NCBI GenBank assembly: GCA_964553535.1
Contig: CAZKLK010000073.1
Span: forward strand, 1 to 9,051
Reading direction: 5' to 3'
From: JALHSV01 sp964553535
Lineage (GTDB): Bacteria; Nitrospirota; Thermodesulfovibrionia; Thermodesulfovibrionales; SM23-35
DNA length: 9,051 bases
Part shown: positions 1-6,190 of the stretch, one piece after another
Layout of the letters: each line of letters opens with the position of its first letter
How positions within the stretch are numbered: the stretch's first letter is position 1
Translations under genes and position numbers: made by a program
The notes under the pieces: model-generated
What the model saw: only the letters and a program-made list of their open reading frames with translations
What the model was told of the DNA's origin: nothing
Database searches by the model: none

Positions 1-23
1 TTCCGGGTCAGGCCCGGAATGAC
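1..23. repeat. Truncated palindromic intergenic repeat (GAATGAC end)
   Basis: The arms TTCCGGG (1-7) and CCCGGAA (13-19) pair around a 5-nt loop and are followed by TGAC. This is one end of a short palindromic repeat whose outer motif reads GTCATTCC on the opposite strand. Related GTCATTCC/GTCATTGC units recur at about 3958-4088, 6251-6319 and 9024-9051. The left part lies outside the window. Recognition as a dispersed element rests on the motif recurring within this window. Confidence 0.6.
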
Positions 24-34
24 AAACAATGAAT

Positions 35-62
35 ACTCCCCGCCGCAGAGACTGCGGGGTAT
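35..62. terminator. GC-rich hairpin, possible terminator of an upstream gene
   Basis: CCCCGC (38-43) pairs with GCGGGG (54-59) across a 10-nt loop. The stem can extend outward to ATAC/GTAT if a 2-nt bulge is allowed. On the plus strand it is followed by an AT-rich run (TATATAATTTC) rather than a clean T-tract, so it is only a moderate intrinsic-terminator candidate for a gene left of the window. It could instead be part of the palindromic repeat next to it. Confidence 0.35.
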
Positions 63-308
63 ATAATTTCAATAAAAATAAAAGAATGAACAATTCCTAT
101 CCACAAGGTTCCCAGAAGAGGCATTTTTAATATAAATGCAGTCACATGACATATATAATATCGGCAGGCTGCTCTGATTATAATTTGGCGCATTGCTTTG
201 TCGTTCGAGTCGCTGAATGGCTTAATCCGGCAATCCGGAGGAAGAAACTAAATTTGCGCCCCGGCAACGGGGCGGTTGGAAAGCAGGCTTGAAGATGTCG
301 GGAGTGAG
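63..308 (+). promoter_or_regulatory. AT-rich leader upstream of the kinase-phosphatase unit
   Basis: No convincing gene lies in this stretch. Two exact TATAAT matches occur at 154-159 and 179-184, but neither has a recognisable TTGACA-like -35 box at 16-18 nt. A strong Shine-Dalgarno-like GGAGGAAG sits at 237-244, yet no good in-frame start follows it: TTG at 254 opens a 12-codon frame that stops at 290-292. The promoter for the kinase is probably here, but its exact position cannot be fixed from sequence. Confidence 0.3.
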
Positions 309-1889
309 ATGGCCCTGGTCCGAGTTTTTAGCGCGGGATTCTTTAATATTGAGGCCATGATGCCTGAAGGAAGAGTCAGGAAAATCTCTCCCGCGGATTC
401 TAAATCAGCGTGTTATTTCTTAGAAATCGACCCGGCTCGCGAAGTACCTTCAACTGACGAGTCTTCATCCGTCTCTGAGGCGTCGGAAGATCATAAAGTT
501 CCCTATGTCTTTGAAATAACGTTGTGTTCTGAGCTGACGAAATCCCTGTCACGTGAAGTGATCCAGGATCTGCTGAGCAATATGGAATTCCGGCGGATTC
601 CTGAAGGGGAGCGCTTCATGCGGCAAGGAGACAAAGCGGAGCGTTTTTATCTGATCCTGAAGGGTTCATGCACCGTTCGCCTAAAAAAGGACAATATGTT
701 TTTTACCTTAGCTCAGCTCGGGCCGGGGGATTTAGTCGGGGAGATGGCGGTGTTTACAGGTGAAACACGCGGCGCCAGCGTAGATGCTGATACAGAGATG
801 GATGTGCTTGGCATGAGCAGCGGGCAGTTCGAAGTTCTGTCGCAGAAATACCCTGAGTTCAAAGGATATTTATCGGAAATAGTAACGCGGCGGCTGAGCA
901 CCTCCAAAATTACGGCAGAGAAAAAAATCGGCAAGTACCTTATAACCGATAACATCGGCGACGGCGGGTCCAGCATTATTTATAAAGGCATTCACAGCCT
1001 TCTCAAGCTGCCGGTGGCGGTCAAGATGCTGAAGCACGAGATGGCTATGGACCCTGAATTTATTGACATATTCTTGAATGAAGCGAAAATTATTGCACAG
1101 ATGAACCACCCGCGGATTGTCCGGGTATATGACGTTGAGGAACTATACCGCACGGTATTCATCATCATGGAATATCTTGAAGGCGTTACTCTCAGGCAGA
1201 TGCTGGACAATGTCAATAAATTGCCGATTTCCCAATCCATCAACATTGCTCTTCAGGCATGCTACGGTCTTGAATATGCGCACAAATCAGGCATTATCCA
1301 TCAGGATATCAACCCGAGAAATATTTTTGTGCAGCCTGACGGCAGTGTAAAAATCATCGATTTCGGGTTGGCCTGCCGCACCGGCAGCGTTGATGCGAAT
1401 TTTCTATTCCCGGGGACGATTTACTATATTTCCCCCGAGCAAATTAAAGGGGATCCTGTCGATGAACGCTCGGATATTTATTCGTTGGGGGTTACGCTCT
1501 ATGAAATGCTCACGGGCACCCTGCCGGTTGCGGGAGACGACATGCGGGTGTTGATAAAATGGCATCTGAACGAAGAGATACGCGACACGCGGCCGGCGTT
1601 CCCGGATCTCCCCGATGAGGTTCATACTTTTTTTATGAAATCAATCCGGAAAGATCCTGCCACGCGGTTTAACAATATGGCTGAAGTGATCGGGCTGCTG
1701 AAGCCGCTGTCCGAAAAATTAGGGGTTAATATCGAACCGGATTTTTGCGCGAAACAAAAAATGATCGGGATATTTCTTGCCTATCAGGAGCGCCAGCAAT
1801 TGACGCTTAATCGGTTGATAGAAGAATTCAACAGGAATGCCAGTGATGCGGGCGCTTCCCTGAAAATTACGCGGTTTGAGGACTTATAA
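309..1889 (+). CDS. Cyclic-nucleotide-binding Ser/Thr protein kinase (PKG-like layout)
   Basis: This is a predicted soluble protein kinase of about 526 residues with no membrane segment. A cNMP-binding (CAP/CRP-like) domain spans residues about 65-195. Its phosphate-binding cassette is recognisable: Gly-Glu at 144-145, Arg154 nine residues after that Glu as in PKA/PKG regulatory sites, then Ala156. The kinase domain spans about 209-470, with glycine-rich loop 216-227, VAVK Lys239, helix-C Glu258, catalytic Asp333, Asn338, DFG 351-353, SPE 375-377 and Asp389. The catalytic loop reads HQDINPRN, so the usual Arg of HRD and Lys of DLKPEN are replaced. An acidic, Ser-rich linker follows the short N-terminus, and a C-terminal tail of about 50 residues lies beyond the kinase. 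ATG 309 was chosen because GGGAG lies 4 nt upstream; TTG 276 extends the frame by 11 residues but has no spaced ribosome site. A PPP phosphatase follows after 9 nt, presumably in the same operon. The ligand and targets are unknown. Confidence 0.9.
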   Translation: MALVRVFSAGFFNIEAMMPEGRVRKISPADSKSACYFLEIDPAREVPSTDESSSVSEASEDHKVPYVFEITLCSELTKSLSREVIQDLLSNMEFRRIPEGERFMRQGDKAERFYLILKGSCTVRLKKDNMFFTLAQLGPGDLVGEMAVFTGETRGASVDADTEMDVLGMSSGQFEVLSQKYPEFKGYLSEIVTRRLSTSKITAEKKIGKYLITDNIGDGGSSIIYKGIHSLLKLPVAVKMLKHEMAMDPEFIDIFLNEAKIIAQMNHPRIVRVYDVEELYRTVFIIMEYLEGVTLRQMLDNVNKLPISQSINIALQACYGLEYAHKSGIIHQDINPRNIFVQPDGSVKIIDFGLACRTGSVDANFLFPGTIYYISPEQIKGDPVDERSDIYSLGVTLYEMLTGTLPVAGDDMRVLIKWHLNEEIRDTRPAFPDLPDEVHTFFMKSIRKDPATRFNNMAEVIGLLKPLSEKLGVNIEPDFCAKQKMIGIFLAYQERQQLTLNRLIEEFNRNASDAGASLKITRFEDL

Positions 1890-1898
1890 ATAACCTGT

Positions 1899-2663
1899 AT
1901 GAAAGGATCTCCGCAGATAAAAGAAATACTCTCCCGTGACAAGCGGCTGATCCGCCTCCCGCAGCATGGGAAAGCCGTGTTTGTCGGAGATACGCACGGG
2001 GATTTTGATGCAACGGAGACGATTTTCGGCCGCTTCTTCAAGCCCGGCTATTGCCTCGTATTCCTTGGGGATTACGTTGACAGGGGAGATAATTCACTTG
2101 AGAATTTAGAATATCTTCTCGAAAAGAAAGCGGCGGCTCCGGAGCGGATATTTCTGCTTGCCGGCAACCACGAAGGCTACTGTTCGGTTCCATTCAGCCC
2201 GGCCGATTTCTGGGAAAGCCTTTCCCCAAAGGAATTTGAACACTTCTCGGAGATATGCAAGTTATTCTCTTTTGCTGCGGTTGCGAGAAACGGCCTCTGT
2301 GCCGTACATGGGGCAACGCCTGATCTGAGAAGCATAGAGGAAATAAATTCGGTTCAGCTTTGCAGTGAACACTGGCTCCAGCTCACCTGGGGGGATTTCG
2401 TCGAGCGACCGGGGGAATTCCTTGGAGACAGGGGAGGCAGGCCTGCATTCGGAGAGGACTATTTCGTCCGCACGATGGAGCAGATGGGAATGAACGTACT
2501 CGTCAGATCTCACCAGCCTAATATCAACCCCGTCATATTCAAAAAACGCTGCCTGACTTTGATGACCTCTCACTTTTACGACTTTGTGCGGCATGTTGCT
2601 ATCGCAGACCTCGAAAAGCCGGTTATTAATTCGGTGGATGATCTGGAAATAATCGAGATTTAA
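1899..2663 (+). CDS. PPP-family metallophosphoesterase (Ser/Thr protein phosphatase-like)
   Basis: The 254-residue protein carries the complete PPP signature: GDTHG at 30-34, GDYVDRG at 57-63, GNHE at 89-92, then His137 (AVHGATP) and His205 (VRSHQP). These supply the di-metal ligands and the catalytic His/Arg of this fold. The length fits a bare bacterial PPP catalytic domain, with no signal peptide or membrane helix, so it should be cytosolic. Known members dephosphorylate Ser/Thr or Tyr phosphoproteins, and some act on nucleotides such as Ap4A. Here the gene starts 9 nt after the kinase stop, so the inferred job is to reverse phosphorylation by that kinase. No clear Shine-Dalgarno sequence lies just before the ATG, which fits translational coupling. 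A 12-bp palindrome spans its stop codon (2662-2673) but has no loop or T-tract. Confidence 0.9.
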   Translation: MKGSPQIKEILSRDKRLIRLPQHGKAVFVGDTHGDFDATETIFGRFFKPGYCLVFLGDYVDRGDNSLENLEYLLEKKAAAPERIFLLAGNHEGYCSVPFSPADFWESLSPKEFEHFSEICKLFSFAAVARNGLCAVHGATPDLRSIEEINSVQLCSEHWLQLTWGDFVERPGEFLGDRGGRPAFGEDYFVRTMEQMGMNVLVRSHQPNINPVIFKKRCLTLMTSHFYDFVRHVAIADLEKPVINSVDDLEIIEI

Positions 2664-2709
2664 ACCCGGGTTTCGCCAATACAGATACTCAATTTACACC
2701 CCCGGTTCC

Positions 2710-3092
2710 CTATTTTAGAGCAGCTTCATCACTTATAGCACTGTCCAGTTTTTCCCGGCCAGCTCTGAGGAAGAGTCTGAACTGATTGGCAGCAAAACGG
2801 TGACAGCTTAACCGGTCTGCTTTCAGTCCGTTCTTAAACTCATCAATGCGTACTTCACACGTGCCTCCCCGTTCGGTGTAAAACTCATAGAGTTCTTTTG
2901 GATCACGTGAGAGATTGGAAACAACAAAACGGCTGTTTGGACCTTGCGGTAGCCATTCTGCCTTCATGATGACCCGTCGCGCTGTTTCCCAACTGCCCCG
3001 GCCTCAGCATCATAGATAACCAGAGGATGGTACATATATTGGTCATAGTAACCATGAAAAAAGGCGAGCTGTTTTGTGTTACACTCTGTCAT
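2710..3092 (-). pseudogene. IS1380-family transposase remnant (N-tip, middle and C-terminal blocks)
   Basis: Read on the minus strand, ATG at 3092 opens with MTECNTKQLAF, a beginning typical of IS1380-type transposases, preceded by AAAGGAAG about 9 nt upstream. It runs directly into FHGYYDQYMYHPL (about 3059-3021), which normally lies in the middle of the catalytic domain just after the LDxDATDDP motif. About a hundred residues, including that Asp, are therefore missing. After residues ending at about 2997 the frame is lost. In another frame, ETARRVIMKAEWLPQGPN begins at about 2988, continues through SCHRFAANQFRLFL, a family C-terminal block, and stops at 2710-2712, short of the usual length. 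The product cannot be an active transposase. Family assignment is from motif memory. Confidence 0.7.
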
Positions 3093-3212
3093 ATAGCCAA
3101 TCTTCCTTTCTCTGGTTTCGAGTTGTCGCAAACTCAATAATGCCAAAGCTCTCAGGATTGTTGGCTATCTTTTTTAGAAGAATTTACGAATTATGCGGGG
3201 TAAAGGGGGAAG

Positions 3213-3341
3213 ATGAAGAAGATCAGAAAGGCAAATGCCGTAAAAAGAGTCGAGATCATACTTAAAGAAGACGCTGCTGCCCTTGTCAGTTATGGTGGCG
3301 TCCTTCTCGTAGATGAATTTATCCGGCCCCTGCCCTTTTGA
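3213..3341 (+). pseudogene. IS1380-like transposase N-terminal fragment
   Basis: ATG 3213 follows AGGGGGA closely and encodes 42 residues. The segment LVSYGGVLLVDEFIRPL resembles the N-terminal block of IS1380-family transposases, where SYGG or DAGG precedes a leucine-rich helix. The frame stops at 3339-3341 and nothing downstream continues the transposase. It lies opposite in orientation to the neighbouring remnant and begins differently from that copy's MTEC start, so it may come from a second, distinct element. It could alternatively be an unrelated small ORF. Confidence 0.45.
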
Positions 3342-3386
3342 AGGTATTTAAATGCTTTTTACACGCTTAATGACAAGACTTCAGCC

Positions 3387-3932
3387 GTGATCCAGGATAT
3401 TCTTATCCCTTTTGCAGCTGTAGGGCTTGCGGAACTTGGCGACAAGACCCAGCTTGCGATCCTGTGCCTGGCGTCAAAGACAAAGAAATATTATCAGCTT
3501 CTTCTGGGGGTTGTTCTCGCTTTTGCCGTAACAGACGGGTTGGCCATACTTGCGGGTAATTTTATAGCGGCACATATCCCTGTTCTTTATATCGAGATAT
3601 TCTCCGGTGCCATATTTATAATATTCGGGCTTATCATCTTGCTGAACAGCAAGCCTGAGGAGGCCCGATGCGAGCTGAAGCAGCCTTTTGCCTCGGGGTT
3701 CCTCCTGATCTTTATATCAGAGATGGGGGACAAGACCCAGATAGCCTCCGGTTTATTTGCCACGAAATACAACGCGGTTCTGGTCTTCATTGGGGTGCTT
3801 TCAGCCCTTACAATCCTGTCGGTCATGGCCGTCTATTTGGGGCGATTCATAGCCCTTAAAATTAAGAAGGATATTGTTTCGAAGATTGCCGGGACGGTTT
3901 TTATTGCGCTGGGAATACTATGCTTACTTTAA
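3387..3932 (+). CDS. TMEM165/GDT1 family membrane protein, probable Mn2+/Ca2+ exporter
   Basis: This 181-residue inner-membrane protein has about six hydrophobic segments and the hallmark duplicated motif of the family: AELGDKTQ at residues 15-22 and SEMGDKTQ at 111-118. The acidic residues of these E-x-G-D-K/R-T motifs are thought to form the cation path in the two inverted halves, and characterised relatives export Mn2+ or move Ca2+/Mn2+ against H+. The short soluble loop at about 88-100 separates the halves. Length matches compact bacterial members. The start is GTG 3387; nearby ATG codons at 3352 and 3370 are out of frame, and the in-frame sequence upstream belongs to IS debris. No clear ribosome site is visible. 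I see no manganese riboswitch upstream; the insertion debris may have displaced the native leader. Confidence 0.88.
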   Translation: MIQDILIPFAAVGLAELGDKTQLAILCLASKTKKYYQLLLGVVLAFAVTDGLAILAGNFIAAHIPVLYIEIFSGAIFIIFGLIILLNSKPEEARCELKQPFASGFLLIFISEMGDKTQIASGLFATKYNAVLVFIGVLSALTILSVMAVYLGRFIALKIKKDIVSKIAGTVFIALGILCLL

Positions 3933-4132
3933 TGCCCGAATCCAGCGATAAAAGTTGTCATTGCGACCCCTTTGCCATCCGTCATTCCGTGCGAAGCGAA
4001 GAATGACGGATGGCAAAGGCTAAGTTCTGCGAAGCAATCCCGCCGTTTTCAGAGATATTGCCGCGCCTGCAGGCGGCCTCGCAATAACGGATTCATTAAG
4101 CATTTAAAAAAGCTTATCGCCGGATTCGGGCA
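3933..4132. repeat. Nested inverted-repeat cluster between converging genes
   Basis: Three layers of symmetry are stacked. The outer arms are 3933-3950 and 4115-4132 (18 nt, one mismatch). Inside them is a repeat starting GTCATTGCGA (3957-3966) and ending TCGCAATAAC (4079-4088), whose tips are near-complementary. Within that, 3969-3987 and 4001-4019 are perfect 19-nt complementary arms with a 13-nt spacer. A further CGCCTGCAGGCG palindrome lies at 4064-4075. The element sits just after the GDT1 stop and before the stop of the opposing zinc-ribbon gene. It may serve as a two-way transcription end, or may be palindromic mobile repeats nested by successive insertion. Confidence 0.75.
3969..4019. 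repeat. Perfect 19-bp inverted repeat hairpin
   Basis: CCTTTGCCATCCGTCATTC (3969-3987) is exactly complementary to 4001-4019, with a 13-nt loop at 3988-4000. No T-tract follows on either strand, so it is not a standard intrinsic terminator. The exact arm match suggests a recent arrival or selection for the structure. It contains the GTCATTCC/GAATGAC motif shared with other repeats in the window. Confidence 0.85.
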
Positions 4133-4198
4133 ATGAATTCTTCCTATCAAGGACGCGGGAAGATCAGGCAAGAGCGCCACGCAACTGCCCGGTTGCTG

Positions 4199-4504
4199 CT
4201 ACTTTTTAAACACGCTGAACAGCTTGTCAATCCCTGACTTGTCAAGCTTTGACGCCGTTTCAAGCTCGCCTGCGTCAAGCCAGACCCCTTCGCATCCGGA
4301 ACACTCATCAATCTTCATCCCTTTGTAGCTGATCTCGATCAGTTCCATCCCGCACTTGGGGCATCTCATAAAGTGAAGTTCTTTCAACTTTTTCTTTTCG
4401 TCAGAGCTGAGTTTATTATGTTTTTCTTCCTCAATTTTCTTCTTTTTTTCGAAATCGAGCTTTGCAAAATATTCGTCTTCCTGTTCACTTGGCTTTAACG
4501 GCAT
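4199..4504 (-). CDS. Small zf-TFIIB-type zinc-ribbon protein
   Basis: This 101-residue cytosolic protein has two parts. The N-terminal half (about 5-45) is charged, Lys/Glu-rich and probably helical. The C-terminal zinc ribbon has CPKC at 48-51 and CSGC at 68-71, followed by EGVWLDAGELE at 72-82. That arrangement, including the WLDxGEL ending, is the signature of the bacterial zf-TFIIB family; members are widespread but mostly without assigned function. ATG 4504 is chosen because a perfect AGGAGG (4510-4515 on the plus-strand numbering) lies 5 nt upstream. The frame opens 25 codons earlier at 4579, but that extension has no ribosome site and overlaps intergenic hairpins. The gene is transcribed away from the DEAD-box helicase. 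Role unknown; nucleic-acid or protein binding is only a guess. Confidence 0.85.
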   Translation of the reverse strand: MPLKPSEQEDEYFAKLDFEKKKKIEEEKHNKLSSDEKKKLKELHFMRCPKCGMELIEISYKGMKIDECSGCEGVWLDAGELETASKLDKSGIDKLFSVFKK

Positions 4505-4540
4505 AGCATCCTCCTTTGTGTTATGTGGCGATTTTATTAA

Positions 4541-4568
4541 CGGGCCCCTGAATAAACGGCCCGGTTTT
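4541..4568 (+). terminator. Terminator-like hairpin in divergent intergenic region
   Basis: CGGGCC (4541-4546) pairs with GGCCCG (4558-4563) around an 11-nt loop and is followed by GTTTTAATT on the plus strand. No plus-strand gene lies immediately upstream. It may catch readthrough or antisense RNA coming out of the zinc-ribbon locus, or it may be a 5' leader structure of the minus-strand gene. Confidence 0.35.
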
Positions 4569-4605
4569 AATTCTACCATAATCGCGTCCGGTTTTCTTTG
4601 CCGGA

Positions 4606-4622
4606 GTCGCGAGAATCGCGAC
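4606..4622. repeat. Perfect 7-bp stem-loop with GAA triloop
   Basis: GTCGCGA (4606-4612) and TCGCGAC (4616-4622) are perfectly complementary around GAA. A second short stem, TCCGG (4587-4591) with CCGGA (4601-4605), abuts it on the left. The pair lies in the helicase leader region, upstream of the putative promoter. Function unknown; it could be an operator-like dyad or an RNA structure. Confidence 0.5.
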
Positions 4623-4641
4623 GGTTCCCGGTGTTGGCTTT

Positions 4642-4669
4642 TTGCATCAACTTTCTGTTATCATAAAAC
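4642..4669 (+). promoter_or_regulatory. Weak sigma70-like promoter candidate for the helicase
   Basis: TTGCAT (4642-4647), a 16-nt spacer, then TAAAAC (4664-4669). The match to consensus is partial. If used, transcription would start near 4676 and make a leader of about 85 nt that contains the terminator-like stem at 4694-4726 before the helicase ATG. Confidence 0.25.
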
Positions 4670-4693
4670 AGCTTTTAGTATTTGGATGTCAGG

Positions 4694-4735
4694 AACCCTC
4701 AGATGCTGAAAAAGCTCTGGGGGGTTTTTTATTTT
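4694..4735 (+). terminator. Intrinsic terminator / possible attenuator in helicase leader
   Basis: AACCCTCAG (4694-4702) pairs with CTGGGGGGTT (4717-4726), with one G bulge and one G-U pair. Inner pairs at 4705-4707 with 4713-4715 close a GAAAA loop. The stem is followed by TTTT, A, TTTT up to 4735. The U-tract ends 24 nt before the helicase ATG and just ahead of its ribosome site. The position suggests premature termination in the helicase leader, with readthrough when the stem is disrupted. It could instead end a short independent transcript. Confidence 0.55.
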
Positions 4736-4759
4736 AGTAAAGAACGAAAGGATAAAAAA

Positions 4760-6190
4760 ATGAATTTTGCAGATTTTGGATTAAGCAAGGAGACATTGAA
4801 AGCAATATCGGAAGTCGGATTCGAGGAACCGACCCCTATTCAGGTCTCCGCCATTCCCCCTATACTGAGCGGGAAGGATATCGTCGGGCAGGCGCAAACG
4901 GGCACCGGAAAGACCGCTGCCTTTGCCATCCCGGTTGCGGAACGGTGCCGGAGAGGGAAAAACCCCTGTGCCATTATCCTCGAGCCGACACGGGAACTGG
5001 CGATTCAGGTCGCGCAGGAGATGCATAAAATCGGCAAACATAAAAAAATCAGCGTGCTGCCGATTTATGGCGGCGCGTCTATTGAGCGACAGATAAAGAC
5101 CCTGCAGCGGGGCGTCAATATCGTTGTCGGAACACCGGGCCGCGTAATTGATCTCATTAACAGGAAAATACTCGCCCTATCGGAAATAAAAATAGTGGTT
5201 CTTGATGAAGCGGATGAAATGCTCGATATGGGATTTCTGGATGACATCGCAACCATACTGAAGAAGACGCCCCCAGAGCGGCAGACACTTCTCTTTTCAG
5301 CTACAATACCCCCTCAAATAATGAATATAGCCAGGCGATACATGATCAGCCCGGAAAAGATTCACGTAAATGCGAGGGACATTGTTATTCCAGAGATCCG
5401 GCAGATTTTCTATGAAGTCGGTGAAGAAACCCGGATCAACGCCCTGTGCAGGCTGCTCGATGTCGAAGATCCCGAACTTGCAATAGTTTTCTGCCACACC
5501 AAGAGGGATGTTGATGATGTCAGCATGAAACTCAGCCAGCTGGGGTTCAACGCCGGAGCCATTCACGGGGATTATACCCAGGCGAGAAGGGACGAGGTGA
5601 TGAGGAAATTCAGGGGAGGGACGCTTGATATCCTTGTCGCTACTGATGTTGCCGCGAGGGGTCTCGATATAAAAAATGTGTCGCACGTTATCAATTACGG
5701 CATCCCTCAGAATTCCGACAGTTATGTCCACCGCATTGGAAGGACGGGCAGGGCAGGGAAGTCCGGGATCGCTATAACCCTCATTACCCCGAAGGAATAT
5801 AGACATTTAAGGTTAATAGAAAGAACCGCAAAAACGGTCATTGACCGGAAAAAATTACCTTCAAGCGCGGATGTGCTAAAGGCCAGGGAGGAAAACATTG
5901 TCCGGGATATCGCGGAAATTATCCGGGGAAACCTCCATTCGGCATATCTGCAGACTGTTAAAGAATTATCGGCATCCCATGCATTTGGGGATATTGCGGC
6001 GGCAGCTATCTTCGCCGCTTTCGGCAGGAAAAGTGAGAAATCCGGAGAGGAGGCGTTTATCCATGAAAAGCCTGTGCGCCCGCCTGCAAGCCGAAAAAGG
6101 TTCTTTAACGGCGGGACAAAAAAATACCATCAGTTTCAAAGCCGCACACCCGCTTCTATAAAAACGGCTAACTCCCCGGCACCGGTTTAA
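4760..6190 (+). CDS. DEAD-box ATP-dependent RNA helicase
   Basis: This 476-residue cytosolic helicase unwinds or remodels RNA duplexes using ATP; relatives act in ribosome assembly, RNA decay and cold adaptation. All core motifs are present: Q motif around 21-28 (FEEPTPIQ), Walker A AQTGTGKT 45-52, PTRELA 76-81, TPGR 125-128, DEAD 149-152, SAT 180-182, IV near 243-247 (VFCHT), ARGLD 299-303, and HRIGRTGRAG 324-333. The two RecA-like domains end near 365. The C-terminal extension of about 110 residues has a helical part to about 420, then a Lys/Arg/Pro/Ser-rich, probably disordered tail that may bind RNA. I see no clear DbpA-type RNA-binding domain, so the subgroup (RhlE, CsdA/DeaD or other) is not assigned. 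ATG 4760 has AAAGGA 7 nt upstream; the frame is open back to 4682 but crosses the terminator stem, so the longer form is unlikely. Confidence 0.93.
   Translation: MNFADFGLSKETLKAISEVGFEEPTPIQVSAIPPILSGKDIVGQAQTGTGKTAAFAIPVAERCRRGKNPCAIILEPTRELAIQVAQEMHKIGKHKKISVLPIYGGASIERQIKTLQRGVNIVVGTPGRVIDLINRKILALSEIKIVVLDEADEMLDMGFLDDIATILKKTPPERQTLLFSATIPPQIMNIARRYMISPEKIHVNARDIVIPEIRQIFYEVGEETRINALCRLLDVEDPELAIVFCHTKRDVDDVSMKLSQLGFNAGAIHGDYTQARRDEVMRKFRGGTLDILVATDVAARGLDIKNVSHVINYGIPQNSDSYVHRIGRTGRAGKSGIAITLITPKEYRHLRLIERTAKTVIDRKKLPSSADVLKAREENIVRDIAEIIRGNLHSAYLQTVKELSASHAFGDIAAAAIFAAFGRKSEKSGEEAFIHEKPVRPPASRKRFFNGGTKKYHQFQSRTPASIKTANSPAPV

Larger units (their letters stand above)
2690..3345. mobile_element. 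Decayed IS1380-family insertion sequence debris
   Basis: This stretch between two intact genes holds only broken transposase pieces. On the minus strand (3092 down to 2710) lie middle and C-terminal blocks joined by deletion and frameshift; on the plus strand (3213-3341) lies an N-terminal block. The opposed orientations imply two insertions, or one insertion rearranged. A CCTATTTTAGAG sequence at 2709-2720 lies next to the minus-strand C-terminus and resembles an IS1380-type end beginning CCTA. A similar CTATCTTTTTTAGAAG lies at 3165-3180, just before the plus-strand piece. I see no intact terminal inverted repeat pair or target duplication, so the outer limits are approximate. Confidence 0.65.

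Noticed and set aside
185..200. Sigma54-like sequence TTGGCGCATTGCTTTG
   Set aside because: The GG element is present but the GC of the -12 box is not at the required spacing, so it does not fit the sigma54 consensus.
2662..2673. AAACCCGGGTTT palindrome at the phosphatase stop as terminator
   Set aside because: It is a perfect dyad with no loop and no T-tract, so it cannot form a useful intrinsic terminator hairpin.
3074..3265. Plus-strand 63-codon open frame across the IS debris
   Set aside because: It is the complement of the minus-strand transposase remnant for its first part, has no ribosome site, and its product resembles nothing I recognise.
4505..4579. N-terminal extension of the zinc-ribbon protein from ATG 4579
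   Set aside because: A perfect AGGAGG sits at proper spacing before ATG 4504, and the extension overlaps an intergenic hairpin with no ribosome site of its own.
4682..4759. Longer helicase starting at 4682
   Set aside because: The extra frame runs through the terminator stem and T-tract; ATG 4760 has a good ribosome site and begins exactly like family members.
5297..5806. 169-codon minus-strand open frame inside the helicase gene
   Set aside because: It is antisense to conserved helicase motifs III-VI and has no recognisable domain; it is a shadow of the real gene.
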